From: Staphylococcus simiae
GTDB taxonomy: Bacteria; Bacillota; Bacilli; Staphylococcales; Staphylococcaceae
Length of the DNA stretch: 64,000 nucleotides
Reading direction: 5' to 3'
Assembly: GCF_002902085.1 (NCBI RefSeq)
Contig: NZ_PPQR01000014.1
Coordinates: forward strand, 1 to 64,000
Below the pieces are notes generated by a model. It made no database searches. It was not told the DNA's origin and saw nothing but the letters and a program-made list of their open reading frames with translations. Numbering within the stretch: position 1 is the stretch's first letter; each line of letters starts with the position of its first letter. Positions 7,965 through 16,733 of the stretch are shown here, in pieces. The translations under genes and the position numbers were made by a program.

Positions 7965-7993
7965 TTGACAATATAAAATACTAGGTATATAAT
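7965..7993 (+). promoter_or_regulatory. Consensus sigma-A promoter of mhqRED
   Basis: TTGACA (7965-7970), a 17-bp spacer and TATAAT (7988-7993): both boxes perfect. The MhqR operator begins one base after the -10, so repressor binding would block initiation from a very strong promoter. Confidence 0.9.
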
Positions 7994-7994
7994 T

Positions 7995-8012
7995 TATCTC
8001 GAAATCGAAATA
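7995..8012. promoter_or_regulatory. MhqR operator 1, upstream of mhqR
   Basis: TATCTCGAAATCGAAATA, an imperfect palindrome close to the MhqR box TATCTCGAATTCGAGATA described in Bacillus and S. aureus. It directly follows the -10 box, implying autoregulation. Confidence 0.85.
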
Positions 8013-8033
8013 AATGAGGAAGGCGGTGGTGTA

Positions 8034-8468
8034 ATGGAGCGAACGAAGCAATCGCTTAACACCTTTGTAGGTATGAATAGAGCATTAGATAAGCTTGAAC
8101 AAATCACTAAAGAAGATGCTAAGCGATATGGTTTGAATATTACTGAGTTTGCAGTGCTAGAATTACTCTATAATAAAGGACCGCAACCTATTCAACGTAT
8201 TCGAGATCGAGTATTAATCGCAAGCAGTAGTATTTCGTATGTTGTGGCACAACTTGAAAATAAAGGATGGCTCACGCGTCAGAAAGATACTACAGATAAA
8301 AGGGTTTATATGGCTTGTTTGACTGACTATGGACAACAGCAAATGGCTACTATTTTTCCACAACACGCTGCAACGTTAACTGAAGCATTTGAAGTATTAA
8401 CAGACGACGAATTAATGATTTTACAACAAGCTTTTAAGAAATTAAGTGCACAATCTACCAACGTGTAA
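8034..8468 (+). CDS. mhqR: MarR-family quinone-sensing repressor MhqR
   Basis: A 144-residue winged-helix repressor of quinone-detoxification genes. The MarR core [21 protein letters not shown], recognition helix [19 protein letters not shown] and wing [19 protein letters not shown] are all present. No cysteine lies in the N-terminal DNA-binding half; one lies in MACL. Literature describes MhqR as sensing hydroquinones by ligand binding. It heads mhqR-mhqE-mhqD, with operators before mhqR and again before mhqE. Start ATG after a GAGGAAGGCGG site. Confidence 0.93.
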   Translation: MERTKQSLNTFVGMNRALDKLEQITKEDAKRYGLNITEFAVLELLYNKGPQPIQRIRDRVLIASSSISYVVAQLENKGWLTRQKDTTDKRVYMACLTDYGQQQMATIFPQHAATLTEAFEVLTDDELMILQQAFKKLSAQSTNV

Positions 8469-8495
8469 ATCGTGCACTAAAAAATTAGTGAGAAT

Positions 8496-8513
8496 TATCT
8501 CGAATTAGAAATA
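8496..8513. promoter_or_regulatory. MhqR operator 2, upstream of mhqE
   Basis: TATCTCGAATTAGAAATA, an 18-bp copy of the MhqR box in the mhqR-mhqE gap, 28 bp before the mhqE start. It suggests that mhqED can also be controlled apart from mhqR. Confidence 0.85.
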
Positions 8514-8540
8514 AATTACAAAAGAGAGAAGGCATTTATT

Positions 8541-9509
8541 ATGACAAACAATACTCAATTATTAGGAATTCACCACGTTACTGCTATTACAGATGATGCT
8601 GAACGTAACTATAAATTTTTTACAGATGTATTAGGTATGAGATTAGTTAAAAAAACAGTAAATCAAGATGATATTTATACGTATCATACTTTCTTTGCAG
8701 ATGATGTTGGTTCTGCTGGTACAGATATGACATTCTTCGATTTCCCTGATATTCCACAAGGTCATTCAGGTACAAACTCAATTTCTAGACCATCATTCCG
8801 TGTGCCTAATGATGCAGCATTAGCATATTATGAACAACGTTTTAATGATTATGGTGTGAAACATGATGGTATTCAAGAATTATTTGGTAAAAAAGTATTA
8901 CCGTTTGAGGAATCTGATGGACAAGTGTATCAACTTATTTCAGATGAAAATAATAAAGGTGTAGCACCTGGTATTCCTTGGAAAAATGGTCCAGTACCAC
9001 AAGATAAAGCTATTTATGGTTTAGGTCCTATCGAAATTACAGTAAGCTACTTCGAAGACTTTAAAAATATTTTAGAAACTGTTTATGGTATGACTACTAT
9101 TGTGAGTGAAGAAGATGTTGCATTACTGGAAGTTGGAGAAGGTGGTAATGGTGGACAAGTCATATTAAGAAAAGATACTGAAGGCCCTGTAGCACGACAA
9201 GGTTATGGTGAAGTTCATCACGTATCATTTAGAGTAAGTGATCATGATGCTATTCAAGCATGGGCTGATAAATATGAAGACATTGGCTTATCTAATTCTG
9301 GCCTAGTAGATCGTTTCTTCTTTGAAGCATTATATGCACGTGTAGGTCATATTTTAATAGAAGTATCAACTGATGGTCCTGGATTTATGGGCGATGAACC
9401 TTATGAAACATTAGGCGAAAGTTTATCATTACCACCATTTTTAGAAAGTAAAAGAGATTATATTGAATCAGAAATTAGAGCATTTGATACAACAAGACAA
9501 CATGATTAA
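8541..9509 (+). CDS. mhqE: Ring-cleaving dioxygenase MhqE (VOC family)
   Basis: A 322-residue protein with two VOC modules, about residues 7-150 (LGIHHVTAITDDAERNYKFF...) and 155-300 (GPIEITVSY...GEVHHVSFRVSDHD...HILIEVSTDGPGF). His in IHHVT, His in VHHVSF and Glu in LIEVST form the expected 2-His-1-Glu iron or manganese site. It is expected to open hydroquinone or catechol rings. Start after GAGAGAAGG. It lies between mhqR and mhqD and is preceded by its own operator. Confidence 0.92.
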   Translation: MTNNTQLLGIHHVTAITDDAERNYKFFTDVLGMRLVKKTVNQDDIYTYHTFFADDVGSAGTDMTFFDFPDIPQGHSGTNSISRPSFRVPNDAALAYYEQRFNDYGVKHDGIQELFGKKVLPFEESDGQVYQLISDENNKGVAPGIPWKNGPVPQDKAIYGLGPIEITVSYFEDFKNILETVYGMTTIVSEEDVALLEVGEGGNGGQVILRKDTEGPVARQGYGEVHHVSFRVSDHDAIQAWADKYEDIGLSNSGLVDRFFFEALYARVGHILIEVSTDGPGFMGDEPYETLGESLSLPPFLESKRDYIESEIRAFDTTRQHD

Positions 9510-9546
9510 GTATGAGCAATGACTAGAAAGATAGGAGGGTCATAAT

Positions 9547-10140
9547 ATGAAACATATATTTAAACAGGGTAAACATGATGCACCGACGTTAATTTTATTA
9601 CATGGTACGGGTGGCGATGAACATGATTTATTACCTTTAGGTGAGGCGCTGAATCCTGATTACAATTTGTTAGGTATTCGAGGACAAATTTCTGAAAATG
9701 GCATGAATCGATATTTTAAGAGATTAGGTGATGGTATTTATGATTTAGAGGATCTTGAATACCGAGGACAAGAGTTGCTGAATTTTATTAAAGAAGCGGC
9801 TGAGACGTATGGTTTTGATCTTGAAAAGGTTGTACTAGTTGGATTCTCAAATGGTTCTAACATTGCTATTAATTTAATGTTGCGCCAAGATGCACCCTTT
9901 AAAAAGGCATTATTATATGCACCATTATATCCGTTAGATGTTGCTGACAATAAAGATATGAGTGATGTGTCGGTATTGCTATCAATGGGTGAAAATGATC
10001 CAATGGTTACACTTGAAGGTAGTCAACATGTGATTGATTTATTTCAATCACGAGGTGCTAACGTGACTGAAGTATGGGTCAATAGCCATGAAATTACACA
10101 ACAAGGTTTAATAGCAGGGCAACAAGTATTAGACAATTAA
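9547..10140 (+). CDS. mhqD: Carboxylesterase/phospholipase MhqD
   Basis: A 197-residue alpha/beta hydrolase of the phospholipase/carboxylesterase family. Oxyanion-hole segment LLHGTGGDEHDL, nucleophile Ser in GFSNGSN (about residue 101), Asp in GENDPMV and His in NSHEIT form a complete triad. AGGAGGG precedes the start. It follows mhqE by 37 bp and ends the operon at a bidirectional hairpin. Its true substrate in quinone resistance is not established. Confidence 0.92.
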   Translation: MKHIFKQGKHDAPTLILLHGTGGDEHDLLPLGEALNPDYNLLGIRGQISENGMNRYFKRLGDGIYDLEDLEYRGQELLNFIKEAAETYGFDLEKVVLVGFSNGSNIAINLMLRQDAPFKKALLYAPLYPLDVADNKDMSDVSVLLSMGENDPMVTLEGSQHVIDLFQSRGANVTEVWVNSHEITQQGLIAGQQVLDN

Positions 10141-10144
10141 TAAG

Positions 10145-10195
10145 AAAAAAGCTGGTCGTTAACGTCTTTTGTCAGACGGACGATCAGCTTTTTTT
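10145..10195. terminator. Bidirectional terminator shared by mhqD and the YkvI-like gene
   Basis: AAAGCTGGTCGT (10148-10159) pairs with ACGATCAGCTTT (10180-10191) and is flanked by A and T runs on both sides. The right arm lies inside the last codons of the convergent transporter gene, so the gene end and terminator are shared sequence. Confidence 0.85.
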
Positions 10196-11253
10196 GACTT
10201 GGAAAGGTGATTCATAATCCCTTTATAAAAAATTGGGATGAGTAAAATAAATCCAAAGATACCCATTAATGGGAATAATTTACCAATTAAAGAAATAAAG
10301 CCTATAAAAGTACAAATATAAGTTAATACGGCCATTGCAATAATCAACATAAAATAACGTGTTGAAAATGGACGACTAAAGCGCGAAGCAAAAGCATACA
10401 TTAACCCTACTACAGTATTATAGATAACGAGTATCATGATGACTGACATAATTAAGCCAATTGATGGTGAAATATGATTAGCTAATAATAAAGATGGTAA
10501 AGGTATATGCTTAATTTGGTTAAATTGCGTCAGTAATCCTAAATTAATCATTAATAGTAGAAAAGTGATTAATAATCCACCTAGTAAACCACCATAAAAA
10601 GCAGATTGACGATTTTTAATTCTTCCACCCATGACTGAAAGGAAACTAAAGGCAGCAGCGATTTGTAAACTAGCATAATTGATAGCATCAAACCACCAGT
10701 GAAAGATTGCAGATTGATGTTCTGATGCATATTGGTTAGCAGACTGAATATCCATTGAGCCATTAGTGAAGTAATAGATAGCTATAATTGTGACAATTGC
10801 TACTAAAAACGGTGTGACACCGCCAAGTACGGCTATTAAACGATCAAATTTTAAAAATAGAGTAGCAGCTATACTAACGACAATGATGAGCGAACTAAGC
10901 CAATAAGGTAAATTGAAACTTTGATGTATCGTTGCAGCACCACCAGCTGTCATAATAATGGCTAATGATAGTAGAAATACCGTTAAAATAATATCAAATA
11001 ATTTAGCGATGAATGGATGTAAAAAATAATGAATAGAATTTGTATGATTGGTAGAGTGCAGTTGATAGCCTGTTTGCATGACAATAATGCCACCCAAAGT
11101 AACGATGATACCAGTAACGATAATACCGATGATACTGTATGAACCATGGCTAGTGAAGAATTGGAAAATCTCTTGTCCAGTAGCAAAACCAGCACCTACG
11201 ACGACACCTACAAATGCAAAAGCAATAATAATTGTCTCCTTAATAGAACTCAT
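10159..11253 (-). CDS. YkvI-like integral membrane transporter
   Basis: A 364-residue protein with about 10 membrane helices and an AGFATGQEIFQFF motif in helix 1, typical of the LeuT/APC-fold YkvI group. Helix 1 residues GAGFATGQE form the unwound substrate-site segment in this fold. The C-terminus is basic (KSKKADRPSDKRR). Start at MSSIKETIII (11253), with AAGGG eleven bases before; 11262 is an alternative with a poor spacing. Substrate unknown, possibly an amino acid or related solute. It converges on mhqD. Confidence 0.8.
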   Translation of the reverse strand: MSSIKETIIIAFAFVGVVVGAGFATGQEIFQFFTSHGSYSIIGIIVTGIIVTLGGIIVMQTGYQLHSTNHTNSIHYFLHPFIAKLFDIILTVFLLSLAIIMTAGGAATIHQSFNLPYWLSSLIIVVSIAATLFLKFDRLIAVLGGVTPFLVAIVTIIAIYYFTNGSMDIQSANQYASEHQSAIFHWWFDAINYASLQIAAAFSFLSVMGGRIKNRQSAFYGGLLGGLLITFLLLMINLGLLTQFNQIKHIPLPSLLLANHISPSIGLIMSVIMILVIYNTVVGLMYAFASRFSRPFSTRYFMLIIAMAVLTYICTFIGFISLIGKLFPLMGIFGFILLIPIFYKGIMNHLSKSKKADRPSDKRR

Positions 11254-11546
11254 GATATACATAACCCTTCAGTAAATAAAAATATAAAATAATATAAAAA
11301 CTCAACAACACATTGTAAAGCAAAAAATAGAAAAAATAAAGTTTTGGCATTTTGTAGGGAATAAGTATGTAAATATATTGGTAATCAAGCGTGTAGATAA
11401 AGGAATATAATTACTGTAAGAAGTAGTAATAGCAGTAGAGCGTCTAAGATAAAAAGAATACAGTTGTCACAGAGTGCCAACTGCATAAGAGCTTCTAACT
11501 ATTAAAATAGGAAGATACAGTTGTTACTGGCATACAACTGCATAGA
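11254..11546. other. Intergenic region with a duplicated hairpin
   Basis: Between the YkvI-like gene and repeat copy B. Two diverged tandem copies of a hairpin are present: CAGTTG...CAACTG at about 11462-11484 and CAGTTGT...ACAACTG at about 11519-11540, each followed by CATA(A)GAG. No coding potential recognised. Confidence 0.6.
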
Positions 11547-11706
11547 GACTGAGACAAAAACATTTCACACTTAAATTCAAGCATTTGGCAGTAACTGTCT
11601 GGTTTGTAAAATGCTGATAAATCAACGTTTTACAAACCTAGTCAGTCTTGCCGGGGTGAGATTACGAAATAATTTGTTATGAAACAATTATTTCTATCCC
11701 ACTCCC
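11547..11706. repeat. Double-hairpin dispersed repeat, copy B
   Basis: Opens GAGACTGAGACA, has the central TTTGGCAGTAACTG...CAGTCTTGCC long stem with a TTGATTTATCAA-type loop region, and closes TATCCCACTCCC. It abuts the 3' end of fbp and may act as its terminator. Confidence 0.85.
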
Positions 11707-11712
11707 TAAACA

Positions 11713-13677
11713 CTAATCTAAGTAGCGGTCATGCATTAATATTTTTAAAATATTGATTTGATCTTGTAGTTCTTTTCCTTTGTTGGTATCTCTAATTTTT
11801 TTACGTTGTAATTCTTTGTCGACGACACGTTTGATTGATAATTCATCAATGCCATCAGCTAATATTTTTTCTTTGGCATTGAATTCTTGATGAGCTACCA
11901 GCTGCATACCAAATGAATTATATAATAAAGTATAACCAGCAATCCCTGTCGTTGATTGATACGCTTTTGAGAAGCCACCATCAATCACTAACATTTTGCC
12001 ATCAGCTTTAATAGGATCTTCGCCATTAATCTCTTTAACTGGTGTATGGCCGTTAATAATGCGACCTTCATCTGGGTTTAAACCAAAGTCACTCAACATT
12101 TTACGAATCATAGTGACATCTTCTCGCAAATGATAGTATGGATTTTTCTCTTCTTTATGAGACGTTTTGTCTTCGATAAAGTAACGTTCGAATGTGGTCA
12201 TCGCACGTTTGCCAAATAGTGATGAATATTTCCCAGTCCATAAATACCACACTAAATCTGTTGATAAATCATCACTTTCTTCTTTGTGATCAAAAGATTT
12301 TCTAACATGATATTCAAACACATCAATTAATTCACGACCACTGTATGATTGTCCATCAATGTCAAAAGATTCCATTTCGCCGTTATCATCTACAGGAATA
12401 CAACCATGAATTAATAAATTACCATTATAAGGAAGGTAGAGTGTCCCTTTACGCATTAAAAATGACATATGGCGACGTAATTTTTCAGATTGTTGGAATG
12501 ATAATAAAAGTTTATTGACGACTTCCTCTTCTTCTGGTAGTAGTTTAGCAGGATCATTAGGATCCACCGTTTGAAAACATGTATCTTTTAATGGATACGT
12601 ATGGCCATATATTGTAATTTCATTAGTATCATAATTTACTTTTTCTAATACGAGACGTTCGTCCATTTCAAATGTAGGACGACGTTTAATAATCGGCATT
12701 TCTAATTTAAATTGAATCATCGCAATAGCCTGATGTATTTTAGTGATTTGACTTTCTTCACGTTGTGTTAGACGTTCGTGTTTATCTGGACGTTTTTTCG
12801 GTTTGAAAGCAGGATTATCACTGTCGTAGTATTTTTCAGCTAGTGTTAATAATGGTCGTAAGTTAATACCATAAGCATCTTCGATAATATCTAAATTGTC
12901 ATAGCGTGCACATATACGTAGTAGATTAGCTAAACATACTTTTGAGCCAGCGTAAGCACCAATCCATAGCACATCATGATTGCCCCATTGAATATCTAAA
13001 GAATGATAATCAATCAACGTATCCATAATTTTGTCAGGTTCGGGACCACGATCGTATATATCCCCAACAACATGTAGATGATCCACGACTAAGCGTTGAA
13101 TGGTATACGCCAAACCAATAATTAGATCATCAGCTTGTTTTAATTCAATCACCTGATTAACTAATGTTTCATAGTAAGACTTTTTATTGTGAAATTCGTT
13201 GTTTTTATAAAGAAGTTCTTCAATCAGGTAAACAAATTGTTTTGGTAACGCACGACGTAGTTTTGAGCGCGTATATTTGGAAGAACAGTATGTAATCAAT
13301 TCAATAAGATGTTCGATAGTTGTGATATACCAAACATTAAGATGACCGGCAGTTTGAAAGTCACTTTTAACTAACTTTAATTTATCTTCAGGATAATAAA
13401 CTAGAGCTGTTAAATCGTTTAATTCTTTTGGAGTTAGCTTATCTTTGAAAATGTCTTCAATTTTAGCACGGACATTACCAGAACCATTACGTAAGACATG
13501 TTGGAATGATTCATATTCACCATGTAAATCGCTGACAAAGTGTTCTGTACCTTTAGGTAATTCTAGTATAGATTCTAGATTAATAATTTCAGTGGCTAAC
13601 TTTTCTGGAGAGTCAAAACGTTGAGATAATAAATCGAGATACTTTTTCTTCAATTCTTTTTCAGTTATATGAGTCAT
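11713..13677 (-). CDS. fbp: Fructose-1,6-bisphosphatase, class III
   Basis: A 654-residue Firmicutes-type gluconeogenic phosphatase converting fructose-1,6-bisphosphate to fructose-6-phosphate. Metallophosphatase motifs appear in order: [10 protein letters not shown] (about residue 50), [14 protein letters not shown] (about 200), [11 protein letters not shown] (about 225) and a C-terminal [12 protein letters not shown]. Length matches the family. Start at 13677 follows AGGAG; the upstream GTG at 13689 would overlap it. It is monocistronic, with a repeat element directly behind. Confidence 0.96.
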   Translation of the reverse strand: MTHITEKELKKKYLDLLSQRFDSPEKLATEIINLESILELPKGTEHFVSDLHGEYESFQHVLRNGSGNVRAKIEDIFKDKLTPKELNDLTALVYYPEDKLKLVKSDFQTAGHLNVWYITTIEHLIELITYCSSKYTRSKLRRALPKQFVYLIEELLYKNNEFHNKKSYYETLVNQVIELKQADDLIIGLAYTIQRLVVDHLHVVGDIYDRGPEPDKIMDTLIDYHSLDIQWGNHDVLWIGAYAGSKVCLANLLRICARYDNLDIIEDAYGINLRPLLTLAEKYYDSDNPAFKPKKRPDKHERLTQREESQITKIHQAIAMIQFKLEMPIIKRRPTFEMDERLVLEKVNYDTNEITIYGHTYPLKDTCFQTVDPNDPAKLLPEEEEVVNKLLLSFQQSEKLRRHMSFLMRKGTLYLPYNGNLLIHGCIPVDDNGEMESFDIDGQSYSGRELIDVFEYHVRKSFDHKEESDDLSTDLVWYLWTGKYSSLFGKRAMTTFERYFIEDKTSHKEEKNPYYHLREDVTMIRKMLSDFGLNPDEGRIINGHTPVKEINGEDPIKADGKMLVIDGGFSKAYQSTTGIAGYTLLYNSFGMQLVAHQEFNAKEKILADGIDELSIKRVVDKELQRKKIRDTNKGKELQDQINILKILMHDRYLD

Positions 13678-13841
13678 AAAATAAGTCACTCCTGTTATGT
13701 ATTGAAAGATAGTTTATTGATGGGCTTTGACTCAATTATCAAGAAAGCGAATACATTTTTCAATAAGAATGCTTAAAATCATCATAATAATGAACATAAA
13801 GTAATAGGAGTATGTTGATACGATAATTTGATAAAATAAAA

Positions 13842-13865
13842 ACACCTCGACAGCAATCGAGATGT
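13842..13865 (-). terminator. Terminator of the dedA gene
   Basis: ACACCTCGA/TCGAGATGT stem with a 6-nt loop. The A-rich left flank is a T-run on the minus strand. Confidence 0.75.
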
Positions 13866-13893
13866 TTACATAGTTATATGCGTTATATCAATA

Positions 13894-14505
13894 TTATTTT
13901 ACTTTTTTACGTTTAGTAAAGTAGCGGAAGATTAAGTAAATGACAGCAATGATAATGACAACATACATAATGCGAGAATAAGTATGTAATCCAGCCATTA
14001 AAGCACTAAAGCTATCACTTAATGCTCGTCCTAGCAAGATTAAACCAAAGTTCCAAATTGTAGTACCGATTAAGGAAATAACCGCAAACATAACAACGTT
14101 CATACGGTTAACACCTGCTGGAATAGTAATTAACACGCGTAATACTGGAATAAAACGACAAATGAATACTGCCCACATACCATACTTTTTAAACCAATTA
14201 TTAGCACGTCTCAAATCATCACTTTTCAATTTAATCCATTTACCGTGTCTATCAATAAAACGATATAAACGTTCTTCAGAAATAAGACGACAAATATAAT
14301 AGAGAATAAGTAATCCGATAAATGAAGCTATCGTTGCGATAATAAATAATGTGACAATAGAGAGATGAGATTTAACCGACATCAGACCGGCAAAAGTTAA
14401 TATAATTTCAGAAGGGACAACAGGCAATACATTTTCTAATAAGATTAAAATAAAAATAGCAGCATAGCCAAAACGACTAATAAATTCAGTAATAATTTGT
14501 TCCAT
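13894..14505 (-). CDS. DedA/SNARE-associated family membrane protein
   Basis: A 203-residue polytopic protein with about four to five membrane segments. The N-terminal FISRFGYAAIFILILLENVL and the conserved FICRFIPVLRVLITIPAGVNRM (F/G-R-F-x-P-x-R motif) identify DedA. Homologues are linked to undecaprenyl-phosphate or phospholipid flipping and envelope homeostasis. Reentrant Glu (LENVLP) and the two Arg are present. A basic tail FTKRKKVK lies inside. Start with AAAGGAG upstream. Which DedA paralogue this is cannot be told from sequence alone. Confidence 0.9.
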   Translation of the reverse strand: MEQIITEFISRFGYAAIFILILLENVLPVVPSEIILTFAGLMSVKSHLSIVTLFIIATIASFIGLLILYYICRLISEERLYRFIDRHGKWIKLKSDDLRRANNWFKKYGMWAVFICRFIPVLRVLITIPAGVNRMNVVMFAVISLIGTTIWNFGLILLGRALSDSFSALMAGLHTYSRIMYVVIIIAVIYLIFRYFTKRKKVK

Positions 14506-14671
14506 TTATAATTAATTTCTCCTTTAAATTTCAAAAAAACTCAAAAGCAGTGTAATGATTGCAACCATTACCTCAAAACGTCTTAGACTATATTATAAGC
14601 AAAAATATAGATAAATGCTTGTAAAAAGGGAACGTTAAGTTAAATGACTACTAAATTATAACCATAAAAAA

Positions 14672-14834
14672 GTGAGCCCGGATCAAAAACATTTCAGACT
14701 TCAATTTAAGCATTTGGCAGTAACTGTTTAGTTTGTGAAATGTCGATAAATCAGTATTTTAAAAACCTAATCAGTCTTGCCGGGGTTGGATTACAACATA
14801 AATTTTATATAAAATATATGTCTGTCCCACTCCC
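14672..14834. repeat. Double-hairpin dispersed repeat, copy C
   Basis: Opens GTGAGCCCGGATCAAAAA, carries the TTTGGCAGTAACTG...CAGTCTTGCC stem and ends TGTCCCACTCCC, followed by a partial second end (TGTCCCACGCCC). It lies between the divergent dedA and MFS genes. Confidence 0.8.
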
Positions 14835-15237
14835 TGTCCCACGCCCAAAAGTAATGAACGAATTACCAAGTATAAATGGTGTGACATCATTAAATGTCGA
14901 TGAATACATTTGGTAAAGGAATGTATCAGATTTAAATAAAGTATAGTTAAGTCATAAAATATTCCGAGACAAAGGTATTGAGCTTATTAACAGTTGATAT
15001 TATAGGAGATTATGTTCCTAAAAGTAGCTTTTTATCGTTTTTCAGACAAAAATTTCGCGGAATTTTATAAAATATTTATACAACATATTGTAAACGCTTT
15101 CTCTGTTTGGTAAGATTATAAAAAATAACTTTGATTCGTTGGTAATAGTGATAAAGAGAGAGCATGAGACACGGGGCATGTTCAGTCATTTACCATTCCA
15201 GATTAAAGTGAAAAAATAAGGGAAGTAGGAAAAAATT
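14835..15237. other. Leader region of the MFS sugar-acid transporter gene
   Basis: About 400 bp without a gene. It holds the cre-like site at 15088-15102 and an AGGAAAAATT-type ribosome site before 15238. No clear full promoter consensus is visible. Confidence 0.5.
15088..15102. promoter_or_regulatory. CcpA cre site upstream of the MFS transporter
   Basis: TTGTAAACGCTTTCT matches the consensus WTGNAARCGNWWWCA at 14 of 15 positions. It lies 136 bp before the transporter start, consistent with carbon catabolite control. Confidence 0.75.
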
Positions 15238-16515
15238 ATGAAAGAAAAACGTACAAATGTTAGGTGGATGTTCGCGCTAGCATTCTTTATTATTGGGGTA
15301 ATTGCGTATATGGATAGAGCCAATATTTCATATATCGCGCAACAAATGATGGATGATTTGGGTATGACCAAGACCCAATTTGGTCTATTAGCATCATTCT
15401 TCTCACTAGGTTATGCATTGATGCAAGTACCTTCAGGCATGTTAGCTGAAAAATTTGGACCACGCAAAATGATTACCATTGCATTAGTATGGTGGAGCGC
15501 ATTTACAATTCTAACGGGTATGATTAAGCATCATGGTTTAATTTATTTGGTTAGATTCTTATTCGGAATTGGGGAAGCACCTATGTATCCATCTAATGCT
15601 GTGTTCAATTCATTTTGGTTTGCTAAAAATGAAAAAGGGCGTGCTTCAAGTGCATTACTGGCAGGATCATACTTTGGACCTGTGCTTGCACCTATCGTAA
15701 CCATTGCAATTGTAAATGCATTTAACTGGCAAGCAGTATTCTACATATTTGGGGTTGTAGGTATTTTGATAGCTATTTTATGGGCAATCATTGCTAAAGA
15801 CTTGCCAGAACAACATAAAATGGTTAACGAAGCTGAAAAACGTTTCATTATGGAAAATCGTGACATTGTAGCAACTGAAAAATCTTTACCACCATGGAAA
15901 AATTTCTTAAGTCACTTTAGTTTTTATGCGATAGCAATTCAATATTTTGTAGTACAATTTGTTATTTCATTATTCTTAATTTGGTTACCAACATACTTAG
16001 CTGAACAATTTCACGTTAACTTTAAAGGTATGACAATTAGTGCACTGCCTTGGTTAATCATGTTCTTCTTAATCTTATCTGCAGGAGCAATTTCTGACAG
16101 CGTATTAAGATTAGGTAGTTCAAAATTTGTAGCACGTGGTGTCATTGCCATTGTTGGATTCATCGTATTTTCAGTGTCTGTTATTTTTGCAGTCCATACT
16201 GAAAGTTTATATGTAAGTATTTTTTGGTTATCGTTATGTCTTGGTGGTGTAGGTGTTTCTATGGGTATGAGCTGGGCTGCAGCTACTGACTTAGGACGTA
16301 ACTTCTCTGGTACAGTATCAGGATGGATGAACTTATGGGGAAATGTTGGTGCTTTGGTGAGTCCATTGCTAGCTGGTTTCTTTGTAGATAAATTAGGTTG
16401 GACTATGACGTTCCAATTATTAATCGTCCCAGCAGTCGTTGCTATTGTGATGTGGTTCTTCATCAAACCGGATAAAGCACTAGTCGTTAGCGATGATAAA
16501 ATTGCGCAAAAGTAA
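15238..16515 (+). CDS. MFS transporter, anion:cation symporter family (hexuronate/glucarate-like)
   Basis: A 425-residue, 12-helix permease. YMDRANISYIAQQMMDDLGMT near the N-terminus is the ACS-family signature (D-R-x-N) seen in glucarate, galactonate and phthalate transporters. LAEKFGPRKM supplies the MFS loop 2-3 motif. It is a candidate importer of sugar acids. The cre site upstream fits catabolite repression, and the gluconate operon lies a few kilobases away. No linked catabolic gene is present, so the substrate stays open. Confidence 0.88.
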   Translation: MKEKRTNVRWMFALAFFIIGVIAYMDRANISYIAQQMMDDLGMTKTQFGLLASFFSLGYALMQVPSGMLAEKFGPRKMITIALVWWSAFTILTGMIKHHGLIYLVRFLFGIGEAPMYPSNAVFNSFWFAKNEKGRASSALLAGSYFGPVLAPIVTIAIVNAFNWQAVFYIFGVVGILIAILWAIIAKDLPEQHKMVNEAEKRFIMENRDIVATEKSLPPWKNFLSHFSFYAIAIQYFVVQFVISLFLIWLPTYLAEQFHVNFKGMTISALPWLIMFFLILSAGAISDSVLRLGSSKFVARGVIAIVGFIVFSVSVIFAVHTESLYVSIFWLSLCLGGVGVSMGMSWAAATDLGRNFSGTVSGWMNLWGNVGALVSPLLAGFFVDKLGWTMTFQLLIVPAVVAIVMWFFIKPDKALVVSDDKIAQK

Positions 16516-16531
16516 CTCATAAAATGTATTA

Positions 16532-16577
16532 AATAGGCAAGTCTTACCAATTTTACGTAAGACTTGTCTATTTTTAT
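16532..16577 (+). terminator. Terminator of the MFS transporter gene
   Basis: A 16-bp stem AATAGGCAAGTCTTAC/GTAAGACTTGTCTATT with one G-T pair and a 9-nt loop, then TTTTTATT. Confidence 0.92.
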
Positions 16578-16733
16578 TAAAAAAATTACATTTTAAAGTT
16601 TTTTAAAGATAGATTAATACACATAAAGTGGTATAATGATAAACGTTGTTTCTTTAAAAAGAATAGTGACAAATTAAAATAATAGTCAGATTTACATTTT
16701 TTTAATAATTAAACTAGGGAAGGAGAAGTTGCA

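Noticed and set aside
16011-16550. 179-codon minus-strand open frame
   Set aside because: It is the antisense shadow of the MFS transporter, with compositional bias typical of reverse-read membrane genes and no ribosome site.
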